A DNA stretch of 64,000 nt from the NCBI RefSeq assembly GCF_000021305.1, contig NC_011772.1, forward strand, positions 5,323,335-5,387,334, given 5' to 3'. The translations under genes were made by a program, and so were the position numbers. Under the pieces are notes generated by a model. That model ran no database searches. It was not told the origin of the DNA and saw nothing but the letters and a program-made list of their open reading frames with translations. The DNA comes from Bacillus cereus G9842 (GTDB lineage: Bacteria; Bacillota; Bacilli; Bacillales; Bacillaceae_G). This document shows, piece after piece, positions 17,468 to 26,618 of this stretch (position 1 is its first letter; every line of letters begins with the position of its first letter).

Positions 17468-19285
17468 TTGAAAAATGTAATGGAAAATCGCCTTAATCGC
17501 GCAGAGGTGCCTGCTGAACTAACATGGGATTTATCCGATTTGTATAATTCTGATGCCGAATGGCATACCGCATTAAACGTATTAGAAAATGATATACAGA
17601 AACTTGATACATTTAAAGGACGTTTACATACCAACTCCACAACTTTATTAAATTGCCTACTTTTAGAAGAAGAGCTTTTAATGAAGTTAACAAAACTGTA
17701 TTCATATGCAAATTTAAAAGAATCTACTGATCGTACAAATCCAGTTATTCAAGCGAACTCTTCCAAAATTTCTGCTTTATGGACGAAAGTACATACTGCA
17801 CTATCCTTTATCCATAATGAAATTCTCTCACTTGAAGAAGGAACAATTGAAAAATATTTAACTGACGAAACAAAACTTGAACCTTTCCGTAAGTCGTTAC
17901 TAGAGATACTCAAAAAAAGGCAGCACACTCTCTCTCCTGAAACAGAAGAAGCACTTGCTGCACTTGGCGAAGTTCATAGTTCTCCATACAAAATTTACGG
18001 CATGACTAAATTGGCCGATATGGATTTCACTTCTATACAAGACGAACAAGGAAACGAACTCCCTGTTTCATTCTCATTATTTGAAAGCAAATATGAATTT
18101 TCTCCAAGCACATATATACGTCGAAAAGCATATTCATCATTTGTTTCCACACTAAAACAATATAAAAATACAATTGCCACAACATATGCTACTGAAGTTA
18201 AAAAACAAGTAACACTTTCTCGTTTACGTAAATATGAATCCGTTACCCATATGCTATTAGAACCACAAAGAGTTCCACTTGAAATGTATAACAACCAACT
18301 TGATATTATTTATAAAGAATTAGCACCTCATATGCGCCGTTTTGCAGAGTTAAAAAAGAAAGTATTAGGACTCGATCAAATGCTTTTCTGCGACTTACAT
18401 GCACCTTTAGATCCCGAATTTAATCCAGCTATTACTTATGAAGAAGCAGGCACGCTCATTCAAGATTCTTTAAAAGTATTAGGCGATGAATATAGTTCAA
18501 TAATCCAAAAAGGATTCAAAGAAAGATGGGTAGATCTTGCAGATAACGTAGGCAAATCAACCGGGGCATTTTGCTCAAGTCCATACGGCTCTCATCCCTA
18601 TATTTTAATTACATGGCAAAATACGATGCGTGGATGCTTCACATTAGCACATGAATTTGGACATGCTGGTCATTTCTATTTAGCAAATAAAAACCAACGT
18701 ATCATGAACGTACGCCCATCTATGTACTTTGTTGAAGCACCATCAACTATGAATGAATTACTATTAGCTCAGCATTTACTAGCGACTACTGACGATAAGA
18801 GAATGCGCAGATGGGTCATTCTACAACTACTCGGCACATATTATCACAACTTTGTTACTCATTTACTTGAGGGTGAATATCAACGTAGGGTATATGCTCT
18901 AGCAGAAGAAGGACAGGCCCTTACAGCTACAACTTTAACTGAAATTAAAACAAATGTCCTTTCGACATTCTGGGGAGATTCTGTAGAAATCGATGAAGGT
19001 GCGGGCTTAACTTGGATGCGTCAGCCTCATTATTATATGGGTCTATATTCTTACACATATTCCGCAGGCCTCACTACAGCTACTGCAATAGCTCAAATGA
19101 TTAAAGAGGAAGGACAACCTGCTATTGATCGCTGGTTAGATGTGCTTCGCGCTGGTGGTACAATGAAACCACTTGAACTAATGAAACATGCCGGAGTAGA
19201 TATGTCAAAATCAGATGCAATCCGTAAAGCTGTTTCTTACGTTGGTTCATTAATTGATGAATTAGAGCATTCTTATCAAGAATAA
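17468..19285 (+). CDS. pepF: Oligoendopeptidase F (M3 family zinc metallopeptidase)
   Basis: The 605-residue protein has the M3 zinc-binding motif HEFGHAGH (near 390) and the family C-terminal Tyr/His region (MRQPHYYMGLYSYTYSAGL). It cleaves short peptides in the cytoplasm. The open frame extends upstream to 17369, but a TTG at 17468 follows a strong GAGGAGGAGAT site at the right spacing and gives the normal family length, so I chose it. The gene marks the conserved left flank of the variable region that ends at rlmH. Confidence 0.93.
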   Translation: MKNVMENRLNRAEVPAELTWDLSDLYNSDAEWHTALNVLENDIQKLDTFKGRLHTNSTTLLNCLLLEEELLMKLTKLYSYANLKESTDRTNPVIQANSSKISALWTKVHTALSFIHNEILSLEEGTIEKYLTDETKLEPFRKSLLEILKKRQHTLSPETEEALAALGEVHSSPYKIYGMTKLADMDFTSIQDEQGNELPVSFSLFESKYEFSPSTYIRRKAYSSFVSTLKQYKNTIATTYATEVKKQVTLSRLRKYESVTHMLLEPQRVPLEMYNNQLDIIYKELAPHMRRFAELKKKVLGLDQMLFCDLHAPLDPEFNPAITYEEAGTLIQDSLKVLGDEYSSIIQKGFKERWVDLADNVGKSTGAFCSSPYGSHPYILITWQNTMRGCFTLAHEFGHAGHFYLANKNQRIMNVRPSMYFVEAPSTMNELLLAQHLLATTDDKRMRRWVILQLLGTYYHNFVTHLLEGEYQRRVYALAEEGQALTATTLTEIKTNVLSTFWGDSVEIDEGAGLTWMRQPHYYMGLYSYTYSAGLTTATAIAQMIKEEGQPAIDRWLDVLRAGGTMKPLELMKHAGVDMSKSDAIRKAVSYVGSLIDELEHSYQE

Positions 19286-19286
19286 A

Positions 19287-19317
19287 AAATAAGCCCTCGC
19301 TTTATGAGGGCTTATTT
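19287..19317. terminator. Bidirectional terminator after pepF
   Basis: Arms aaataagccctc / gagggcttattt lie between convergent stop codons. Confidence 0.88.
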
Positions 19318-19322
19318 CATAT

Positions 19323-20201
19323 TTACTTCCCAAACCTTTTACGATATCCACATTTCCTACAAAGCTCTTCAACCGCAACTCTTTTTGAAAATCCATCGAC
19401 AATGTTTGTTGCTCTTTCACCTTCTATAATGTTAGAAAATGAATCATTATTAATATTTCCAAGGTTAATAATCCCTTCACCATCTAAACAACAAGGAATA
19501 ACCGTCCCATTCGCTAAAATTCCTGCCTGATTACGAAGTCCATGACAAAATCCTTTCCCATCATCCTCTTCTTCATGTAATGCTGGCCACTGGAATTCAT
19601 AGTCTTGATTAATAAAGACACGTTCTGCAATTTTTATACCTTTTCCTGGTGTAAGCTTCTCTTCAATCTGATAAGATAGATCAAATTCATTTTCAATTAT
19701 GGATAATAACTCTCTATTTTTCTGGATTTCAGCATTTGTTTTATTATCCTGAGTTAAATTCCATAACCTTAACGATACAATTAAATCTGATTGACTTGTC
19801 GCTTCCCTAATGAAGGAAAGTATACTCCTTACATAGCCCTCTTTATCTTGCGAACCTGGGTGTCCATCAAAACTATGCAGTGAAAAATTCATTTGTCTTA
19901 ACGCGGGCTTATTTAACAGCCTATGCCTTCTCTTATTAATTAACGTTCCGTTCGTTGTAATATTAACTTTAAACCCTTTTTCATGACTTAAGTCTAATAG
20001 CTGATCTATTTTCGGATGGAGCAACGGCTCACCCTTCACGTGCAAATAAATGTAGTCTGTGTGAGGTTTAATTTGGTCTAATCTTTTAGCAAAATCCTCT
20101 ACAGAAATGAATTGCTTCTGCCTTTCCGTCGGCGGACAAAAGCTACACGCAAGATTACACACACTCGTAATCTCCAAGTAAAACTTCTTAAACTTCTTCA
20201 C
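19323..20201 (-). CDS. Radical SAM protein with SPASM-type C-terminus
   Basis: The 292-residue protein starts with the radical-SAM cluster motif CNLACSFC (Cys near residues 16, 20, 23), followed by a GEPLLHP motif and TTNGT. Its C-terminal third has further cysteines (GFCHGLRN, IPCCLDGEG, LCRKCGYRKRFGK) typical of SPASM domains that hold auxiliary Fe-S clusters. Such enzymes often modify peptides or sugars, but no precursor peptide or partner is adjacent, so the substrate is unknown. The start is a GTG at 20201 with a GTGAGGA site. It lies in the accessory interval between pepF and rlmH. Confidence 0.85.
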   Translation of the reverse strand: MKKFKKFYLEITSVCNLACSFCPPTERQKQFISVEDFAKRLDQIKPHTDYIYLHVKGEPLLHPKIDQLLDLSHEKGFKVNITTNGTLINKRRHRLLNKPALRQMNFSLHSFDGHPGSQDKEGYVRSILSFIREATSQSDLIVSLRLWNLTQDNKTNAEIQKNRELLSIIENEFDLSYQIEEKLTPGKGIKIAERVFINQDYEFQWPALHEEEDDGKGFCHGLRNQAGILANGTVIPCCLDGEGIINLGNINNDSFSNIIEGERATNIVDGFSKRVAVEELCRKCGYRKRFGK

Positions 20202-20329
20202 CTTTAATTCCTCACTTCTCTAACTACTTATACTTTTTCCTCTTCATATTACAGCATATTTTTATAGAAATAGAAACATACTTATTTTAGGAAATGTACA
20301 TACCATCTAATAATGTTTAAAAGACCATC

Positions 20330-20353
20330 GGTAATTTTTGTCCAATGGTCTTT
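20330..20353 (-). terminator. Terminator of the Asp-box membrane protein gene
   Basis: A hairpin (aaagaccat..gg / cc..atggtcttt) with T-runs on the minus strand lies just past the stop codon. Confidence 0.75.
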
Positions 20354-20360
20354 CCCACTA

Positions 20361-21797
20361 TTAATTATCTTTAACCTCTTTTACATACTCCCATGTTTCA
20401 CCTTGATCTTTTGATTGATAAAGTATACTACTATTACCATTGTAGTCTCCATCTGCTCCTTGCCCTACTAGCATGTTAAAAACTCCATCCTTCTCATAAG
20501 GCATATTAGGAAAATCAAACGGATTTATTGCCTGTCCACTTTCTAGTTTCACTTCATAATTTGTATAGCTCAACTTTTTAAAAGTTATACCCCCATCATC
20601 TGTACGGTATAACCTCCCTTCATTTCCAGAGGGTCTGGCTGCCCTTAAAAATCCGAGCTTTTCATTAAAAAAGATGATTCCTGATGCACTACCTACCGCT
20701 TCATTGAACGGGTCTTCATTTATAACTCCCCATGTTTCCCCTCCATCAATTGTCTTGCTTAGTGAATAAAAGGTGCTCCCTAATGCTTTATCTGTGACAT
20801 CTAGTTTATAACCAACTTCTTTTGAAAAGTAAAATTGCTCATTATTATTAGTTAAATTCTTCTTTTTCTTTTTAGAACTACTTTCCTTACTCCAATTTGG
20901 GTCACCTAGTAAATTATATCTAGCAGGTACTACCTCTTTCTCTTTTCCAGGGATAAATATAGATACCGTATATCCAATTATTTCGGACTTTGCTTCTTCA
21001 AGCTTCTCTAATTTCCCATCTTTATTAATATTAATAATTCCTTCTCTGTTGTAACCCCAGTTCCTTTTCCCATAATAGACCAGCCCATACTTATCTTCAT
21101 TCCACTTACTTACAGTTTGTTTAACTGGAATGGCTTGAACTGTTTTAATTAAAGGTTTTACTAATTTATCTTCATTATAATCAGCGTTAACATACCCATT
21201 TAATCCTACAAAAATATCTTTTGATTTATTTTTATTATAAGATATTAAGTAGCTTTCCTCTTTTCCAGCAGCATTTTTCCCATAAAGAAAAGTATCAAAT
21301 GATGTAATTGTTCCATCTGATTTAAATTCCAAAGTAAAATCATCCGACATATATAACTTCTTTGGCAAAGTATATTTCTTATTTATATCTTCAAAAATGC
21401 CCTCTACACCATACTTATATATATTATCACGCTCAAGTTTAACTGATCTTTCGTTTTTTACGCTTTCTATAAACCATGCTAGTTTACCGCCATAATTCGT
21501 TGCACTTTTATAAATTTTTATCCCATAAAAAGACGTTATAAGGATAAGTATTAGAACAGAAATGTATTTCCATCCCTTTACATTTAATAATTTGGATGAT
21601 TCGCGTTCCCTATTTTTCACAATTTTAATTGTAGTAAATATAATGATAAGTATTAGAAATGCTATAGATAATAACCAAATATAAATATTATTATTCATTC
21701 TCCCATACATACATAATAAAGCTAACTCATAACAAAAAATCCAGTATACGATTATTACTAATGGATTTTTTAGTAATGATGCCAATATTTTTTTCAT
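20361..21797 (-). CDS. Membrane-anchored protein with Asp-box (BNR-like) repeats
   Basis: The 478-residue protein has three likely N-terminal membrane helices (within residues 1-100) and a long extracytoplasmic part. The C-terminal region has three Asp-box motifs (KTIDGGETWGV, RTDDGGITFKK, QSKDQGETWEY), the turn signature of sialidase-like and photosystem-assembly-like beta-propellers. No sialidase active-site Arg triad can be assigned, so I do not call it an enzyme. ATG 21797 has AAGGAAG close upstream; an in-frame ATG at 21833 is an alternative. It is monocistronic and lies in the variable pepF-rlmH interval. Confidence 0.7.
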   Translation of the reverse strand: MKKILASLLKNPLVIIVYWIFCYELALLCMYGRMNNNIYIWLLSIAFLILIIIFTTIKIVKNRERESSKLLNVKGWKYISVLILILITSFYGIKIYKSATNYGGKLAWFIESVKNERSVKLERDNIYKYGVEGIFEDINKKYTLPKKLYMSDDFTLEFKSDGTITSFDTFLYGKNAAGKEESYLISYNKNKSKDIFVGLNGYVNADYNEDKLVKPLIKTVQAIPVKQTVSKWNEDKYGLVYYGKRNWGYNREGIININKDGKLEKLEEAKSEIIGYTVSIFIPGKEKEVVPARYNLLGDPNWSKESSSKKKKKNLTNNNEQFYFSKEVGYKLDVTDKALGSTFYSLSKTIDGGETWGVINEDPFNEAVGSASGIIFFNEKLGFLRAARPSGNEGRLYRTDDGGITFKKLSYTNYEVKLESGQAINPFDFPNMPYEKDGVFNMLVGQGADGDYNGNSSILYQSKDQGETWEYVKEVKDN

Positions 21798-21952
21798 ATC
21801 TTCCTTAAATATGTTAATCCCCCCTAAGTACATCTAATACTTCTTTTTTCCTATATTGAGTATACTTGATTTCACCAGGCACTTGCATACCCCCATATTT
21901 ACTGTACATCTTCATTACATATCGGTTAAATCTAAAATAATAAAATGCGTAT

Positions 21953-21990
21953 AAAAAAGCACTCTATCTTGTAAAGATAAGTGCTTTTTT
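21953..21990 (-). terminator. Hairpin downstream of the histidine kinase
   Basis: Arms aaaaaagcac / gtgctttttt with inner pairing (tatctt/agata) lie 118 bp past the kinase stop codon and beyond the third att-like copy, with T-runs on the minus strand. Confidence 0.75.
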
Positions 21991-22071
21991 CTTGATTATA
22001 TTTTTTATTCAATATACAGCCAATAATACTTCATGTTGGTACACAAGGCATGATTAATTTCGGATCAATAT

Positions 22072-22092
22072 TTATGATACAGTTCACCGTAA
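22072..22092. repeat. Third att-like site (variant copy)
   Basis: ttatgatacagttcaccgtaa matches the copy at 24210-24230 in 20 of 21 positions and keeps the TATCATAA core (minus strand). It lies just past the 3' end of the kinase gene. It would be the outer end of a second, 2.1-kb unit. Confidence 0.6.
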
Positions 22093-22107
22093 CTAATCTA
22101 AATAAGT

Positions 22108-24126
22108 TTACTTTTTATTATCTTTATAATTGAATTTAACAAAAAAGGTAGTGCCTTCCGATCCTGTTTGAATTTCTATTTTTGCATTATGGCGGGCAGC
22201 AATGGCATAACATACACCTAACCCCAATCCAGTTCCATTATCTTTGGTCGTGTAAAATGGCGTACCCAGTTTCTCTAAGACTTCAGGCCTGATACCTTTT
22301 CCTTGATCGTGCACTGCAAGCACCACACAATTTTGACCTTCCTTGTAGGTGCTAATGGTTAGAACTTTCCCTGTATTCATCGCTTCTAAGCCATTACGAT
22401 ATAGATTCATTAATAATTGCCGTATCTCATTACGATTTAAAAGTAATTCCGGAATGTCATTTGTATCGACTTGAATATATTTATTTTGATTATACGTATC
22501 AATCTTTATTAAAGGGATAATATCGCGGATAATTGAATTTAAATCTAACATCTGCAAATCTAATTTCCTTGTATTACCCATTGAGAGAAATTCAGTAATA
22601 ATAGAATTGGCACGGTTAAGTTCTTCAATCATTAAATGAAAGTACTTATTATGTTTCTCATAGGTATTCTCTTCTTTTAATAACTGCAAAAATCCTAGTA
22701 CCGTTGTCATTGGATTTCTAATTTCATGGCTGATACCTGCTGCCATTTGCCCTATTAAATCAATGTTAGATAATCTTTTCAATTCCTGTTCATATTTCTT
22801 TTTTTCCGTTATGTTTTTAAAAATACAGCAAATACCATCATCATACGGGTATGCAATAACTTCGTGCCAATATTCATCTGCAGTAGAAAGAAATTCGAAA
22901 TGAACTGTAGTTCGCTCTGACATCGCACGATGAAATTCCTTATACATAACTGTGTCGATGTCACTCGGGAAAACATCCCATATATTCTTTCCTAATACAT
23001 CTTTTGCTGTTTTTCTTTGCGGAAAATATTGGTGCTTATTTACGTACGTAAATTCCCATTTATTATTTAAAGTAAAGAATCCATCCGTAATACATTCAAT
23101 CACACTTGTAACTTTTTCATTAGCAGCAGCTAGCTCTCCCGTTCGCTCTTTCACTATGCTTTCTAGTTGATCCATATATAACAAATTTGAAAACGTAGGG
23201 GCTGTGGCATCAACGATAGATTTTGCTAGTTGAATTTGAGAATTATCGTAATTGTGAGCTTTTCCTTCTTTGCCAACGACGATTACCCCTAATACTTCTC
23301 CCACTGAAACCAATGGAATCATCAATAGATCCTTACTATCTATATTTTTTGTTTGAATAACCTCTTGGATCTTGGCTTCATAGCTTTTCTCTGTCCGATC
23401 CGCTTCTGTCCAATCACAGCCCTTACTTAATTTCATTGTTTTAATCGTTGTTTTATCTAGCGGATCTAGAAGATGGGCAGTCATATTTTTACTCTCTAAA
23501 ATCTGTTCTAAGTAAAAAAAGCATTTATCAAAACTCTCCTGTATCGAAGAACACATTGATAAATCACGGGTAACATTTAGTAACAGCTGCTTCTCAGCAA
23601 TAAGGTTTTCCTTTTGTGTTAAATTATTTGCGTTTTGAATTGCGACCGCGGCCATATTTACATAAGCTTCAACACTTTGAATTTCTGAATCTGTTAAGTT
23701 CATCGGAATCCCATAATCAAATAAAAAAAACAGACCAAATAACTCTTGCCTAAATGAGATAGGCAGAGCTAATAAGGACTTAATTTTAAACGCATCAACT
23801 GGTCTCGGATCTGGTCGATGATCCTTTGAGGTATCAGGAATATAGATGGTTTTTTTCGTTTCAATAACTTCTTTTGCCAGTAAGTCTATTTCAGGATCAA
23901 TTACCTGAGTATCGAGCGTTACGCCATTTATGGTCTCTGGTTTTCCTGCAAACCCTCTAAATGTTCCATCTTCCTGTGGTAAATAAATTCCAACAGCATC
24001 GCACCTAACAATCTCCTCTGATATCGCCATTGTCACACGCTGCAATACTTCACGTAGTTCTAATTTCGTATTTATTATTTTTGTTATATTCGCGAGCCTA
24101 GAATATCTCGTCTGATCACTTACCAT
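22108..24126 (-). CDS. Sensor histidine kinase with GAF and PAS domains
   Basis: The 672-residue protein has no membrane helix. It has an N-terminal GAF domain (about 15-175), a second GAF-like domain (about 185-325), a PAS domain (about 340-445), a HisKA domain (MAAGISHEIRNPMTTVLGF, His near 467) and an HATPase domain with N, G1 and G2 boxes (NLYRNGLEAM, DQGKGI, GTGLGLGV). The HEIRNPMTTVLGFLQLL phospho-acceptor motif resembles Bacillus sporulation kinases that feed Spo0F. No response regulator is adjacent, which fits an orphan phosphorelay kinase. It is the only gene between two att-like repeats. ATG 24126 has GGAGG upstream. Confidence 0.88.
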   Translation of the reverse strand: MVSDQTRYSRLANITKIINTKLELREVLQRVTMAISEEIVRCDAVGIYLPQEDGTFRGFAGKPETINGVTLDTQVIDPEIDLLAKEVIETKKTIYIPDTSKDHRPDPRPVDAFKIKSLLALPISFRQELFGLFFLFDYGIPMNLTDSEIQSVEAYVNMAAVAIQNANNLTQKENLIAEKQLLLNVTRDLSMCSSIQESFDKCFFYLEQILESKNMTAHLLDPLDKTTIKTMKLSKGCDWTEADRTEKSYEAKIQEVIQTKNIDSKDLLMIPLVSVGEVLGVIVVGKEGKAHNYDNSQIQLAKSIVDATAPTFSNLLYMDQLESIVKERTGELAAANEKVTSVIECITDGFFTLNNKWEFTYVNKHQYFPQRKTAKDVLGKNIWDVFPSDIDTVMYKEFHRAMSERTTVHFEFLSTADEYWHEVIAYPYDDGICCIFKNITEKKKYEQELKRLSNIDLIGQMAAGISHEIRNPMTTVLGFLQLLKEENTYEKHNKYFHLMIEELNRANSIITEFLSMGNTRKLDLQMLDLNSIIRDIIPLIKIDTYNQNKYIQVDTNDIPELLLNRNEIRQLLMNLYRNGLEAMNTGKVLTISTYKEGQNCVVLAVHDQGKGIRPEVLEKLGTPFYTTKDNGTGLGLGVCYAIAARHNAKIEIQTGSEGTTFFVKFNYKDNKK

Positions 24127-24205
24127 TCACATAGCCTCCAGTTATAGGCATAATAAAATAAATATGATAATATCAGTGTCCTACCTTTATTTTACATAGA
24201 ATATC

Positions 24206-24223
24206 TTACTTATGATACGGTTC
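24206..24223. repeat. att-like direct repeat, distal end of the cassette
   Basis: ttacttatgatacggttc is identical over 18 bp to the 3' end of rlmH at 35462-35479. Here it continues into ...accgtaat, giving a dyad (TACGGT-TC-ACCGTA on the plus strand, 24216-24229) absent from the rlmH copy. The minus strand reads the SCC core TATCATAA followed by GTAA. Confidence 0.8.
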
Positions 24224-24250
24224 ACCGTAATAGGAGTAAGTGAGGTTTAT

Positions 24251-25498
24251 TTAATTGTACAAATTTATAACCTTCAAAATCTCCTCAGCTAAATTATTAA
24301 TAGCCACTCTATTCGACCCTTCAATATATATCACTTCTTTTCCTTGCTCTATGGCCTCTTTATGATCCGCCTGTGACCAAACTATCTTACCCTGTATTTT
24401 TTGTAGTTCCTCTATAAATAAACTCTTTAGTTTTCTATAATATGTTTTGTCGTCCTTGTTTTCAGGAATTTGTTTATCTACTTGGTTAAAAATTCGTGGA
24501 AATACCTTTAACATTGCACCAATTCCTAATGTTTTAGGAAGCTGTGATTTTTTCTCTTTCAAAACATAGTGCGCTTTTTCACTTAGGTTTATATCTCCTA
24601 TGGACACAGGCCAGTCATCTGGGAAAACTTCCCTAATGGCATTAAAGTAGTTCAATAAAATATTAAACTGAGTACTAAGGTCATAATTAGAAAGTATCCC
24701 ATTATACACTAATGGGTAGATTTCTTCTACCAAGAATGCTTGCGAGACCGCCCCTTCACCTGTACCTAACATTCTAATTTGTTTATATAAAGGTGATTTT
24801 TCATTGTTATATAGCGTAATACAAATACGGTGACAATTTTGTACAATTTCAATTTCTTTATTATTTAATTTCATAGCTTGATTTGAATCTAACATTGGTG
24901 CTAAATCATATATCAAGGATTTATCAACTGCTTTTTGCGTCGAGTTAATATCCACAAATACCTTTGCTGAAGTCGATAGGGATACTCCAAATAATAATAC
25001 GATAGGAAGTTCCATGTTATCAATATCTTTATCTTCACTACTAAATAATCCAGCTAGTCTATGCTGCCCATCAATTGCTGTTAGTTCATAATCTTCATTA
25101 AGTTCAATTTTATACATACCTAACTCTTCATTTACAGGATCTATAAAAGATTCATAATCCTCTTCTATACTCCTGTTTTCAATTTTTTTATTAAAGCAAC
25201 CTAAAATTAGCGCATTAGGCAAAAAATTGTCGCTTTGCCTAATATATTTTGCTATAGATTCTAATTTAAGCAATTGTAACTGTCTCTGTACACGTTCAGG
25301 CCCATAAGACACTCGAAGGCCCCTTTTCTCTATACCTTCTAGATACTCTACAAATTTTTGTTGTTCCCGATCTTTTAAAGTTTCTAAATATGGATATCTA
25401 AAATTTAATACCACTAACTTTTTTAATTCTTTTACTTTTAATTTTGATATGTAAATCTCTTCTTTTTTTTGAATTACCTTTATTAAGGGAACCTTCAT
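24251..25498 (-). CDS. DGQHR-domain (DndB-like) protein
   Basis: The 415-residue soluble protein has the DGQHR motif at residues 143-147 (LTAIDGQHRLAGLF) and the companion FVDINSTQKAVDKS motif about 45 residues later, as in DndB, DpdB and related proteins of DNA-modification and defence loci. The fold is related to ParB/sulfiredoxin-like nucleotide-binding proteins. No dnd or dpd modification genes are present, so it acts outside phosphorothioation. ATG 25498 has AGGTGG at the right spacing. It starts 19 bp after the stop of an upstream membrane-protein gene, so the two form an operon at the distal end of the cassette. Confidence 0.85.
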   Translation of the reverse strand: MKVPLIKVIQKKEEIYISKLKVKELKKLVVLNFRYPYLETLKDREQQKFVEYLEGIEKRGLRVSYGPERVQRQLQLLKLESIAKYIRQSDNFLPNALILGCFNKKIENRSIEEDYESFIDPVNEELGMYKIELNEDYELTAIDGQHRLAGLFSSEDKDIDNMELPIVLLFGVSLSTSAKVFVDINSTQKAVDKSLIYDLAPMLDSNQAMKLNNKEIEIVQNCHRICITLYNNEKSPLYKQIRMLGTGEGAVSQAFLVEEIYPLVYNGILSNYDLSTQFNILLNYFNAIREVFPDDWPVSIGDINLSEKAHYVLKEKKSQLPKTLGIGAMLKVFPRIFNQVDKQIPENKDDKTYYRKLKSLFIEELQKIQGKIVWSQADHKEAIEQGKEVIYIEGSNRVAINNLAEEILKVINLYN

Positions 25499-25517
25499 GA
25501 ACATTTCCACCTCTATC

Positions 25518-26354
25518 CTATATAATTCCTATTTCTTCTTGCATATCCTCAACAACTTGTTGTCCCCTCATTACTGAATTATCGAAACTCTCAATAACTC
25601 CCTGAATGTTTTTTACAACAATTATATTTCTATTACTTAACATCCTCACAAATAAATAAATTAAATCGATTAATAGAACTAGCCCAGTTCCCGCTATTAA
25701 ATTCACCGTTAATGGTAAATTAAAAAGGAACCCTACACCATTGCTATTTGAGGTGATTTTATCCCATTTGGAAAATAAATATGTGGTACTCATTAAAAAA
25801 AGTAAAAGTGTGATAGCATATTTTACAAATTCAGATTTAGACATAAATGAATTTTTCTCTAAATCCGTCTCAATCACATAATTATCTCCATGTATATCCC
25901 CTGTCAAATAGTCGTAAGCATATATCTTACATTTAGAAGACGTTAAAAACTTAAATGATATTTTTTTCTTAACCTTATCTTTAATTATTCCTAAAACTGA
26001 AGAAATAGAATCCTCTATTTGCTTATTTTGCGTCAAAATTATCACTGACAAGGTCTTACTTTCGTTTCCTATTAATCCATTATGCATGTCTTTAAATATA
26101 AAATATTCAAACTCTTGCTTCTTATCATAAGCAATAATTTGCTTCGAATCATACAAAGATCTCATTTTTTCATTTAAATTATTCCAACACTTTCTTAAAT
26201 GGTTATTATACTTTGTTTCATTAAAGTCTGGATCGCTGATACTATGAGAACAAGTTTCAATATAAATTTCTTTCATCATAGCTACAACTTCCTTTTCCTT
26301 TATCCATGGCAATTTAGACTTCCTAATTGAAGCCTTTAATTCGATAACTAGCAA
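25518..26354 (-). CDS. Unrecognised two-helix membrane protein, partner of the DGQHR protein
   Basis: The 278-residue protein has about 175 soluble residues, then two likely membrane helices (YAITLLLFLMSTTYLF and LIAGTGLVLLIDLIYLF) and a short C-terminal tail (VIESFDNSVMRGQQVVEDM). I do not recognise the family. The TTG at 26354 follows AAGGGGGAGGGG at ideal spacing; a GTG at 26378 lies before that site and is less likely. It is cotranscribed with the DGQHR gene. By analogy with other two-gene defence pairs it could be a membrane effector, but nothing in the sequence proves it. Confidence 0.75.
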   Translation of the reverse strand: MLVIELKASIRKSKLPWIKEKEVVAMMKEIYIETCSHSISDPDFNETKYNNHLRKCWNNLNEKMRSLYDSKQIIAYDKKQEFEYFIFKDMHNGLIGNESKTLSVIILTQNKQIEDSISSVLGIIKDKVKKKISFKFLTSSKCKIYAYDYLTGDIHGDNYVIETDLEKNSFMSKSEFVKYAITLLLFLMSTTYLFSKWDKITSNSNGVGFLFNLPLTVNLIAGTGLVLLIDLIYLFVRMLSNRNIIVVKNIQGVIESFDNSVMRGQQVVEDMQEEIGII

Positions 26355-26540
26355 AAAATTCCCCTCCCCCTTTAACACTAACCGTTTCTATTATACAAGA
26401 AAACTCCCCCTACAATAAGAGCACTCTACTTACATAAATTTTGGACAATATTTTAAATAATACACTTCTACTTCCTTATACCTATGGAAATAAGCTCTAT
26501 TGGTGTCATATTGTTCACCTCTTTAATCTAAAATTATACA

Positions 26541-26565
26541 AGGAGGAATAAACTGTATTCCTCCT
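26541..26565 (-). terminator. Hairpin after the 96-residue protein gene
   Basis: Perfect 10-bp arms aggaggaata / tattcctcct with a 5-nt loop lie about 55 bp past the stop codon. The T-tract is weak. Confidence 0.5.
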
Positions 26566-26618
26566 ATTTTCAATTAATTAACATATTAGCTTTTACACTA
26601 AATATATCTGTAGGTATC

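Larger units (their letters stand above)
22072..24223. mobile_element. Putative recombinase-less tandem cassette carrying one kinase
   Basis: The interval between att-like copies two and three contains only the histidine kinase gene. It has no recombinase of its own, so it would depend on the recombinase of the neighbouring cassette, as in composite SCC islands. The alternative is that copy three marks an older, larger insertion. This is inferred from the repeats. Confidence 0.45.

Noticed and set aside
20361..21797. Calling the Asp-box protein a sialidase
   Set aside because: Only the structural Asp-box turns are seen; the catalytic Arg triad and FRIP-like motif cannot be identified.
24251..25498. 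A DNA phosphorothioation (Dnd/Ssp) system
   Set aside because: Only a DndB-like DGQHR protein is present. No DndA, C, D, E or Ssp genes are found in the window.
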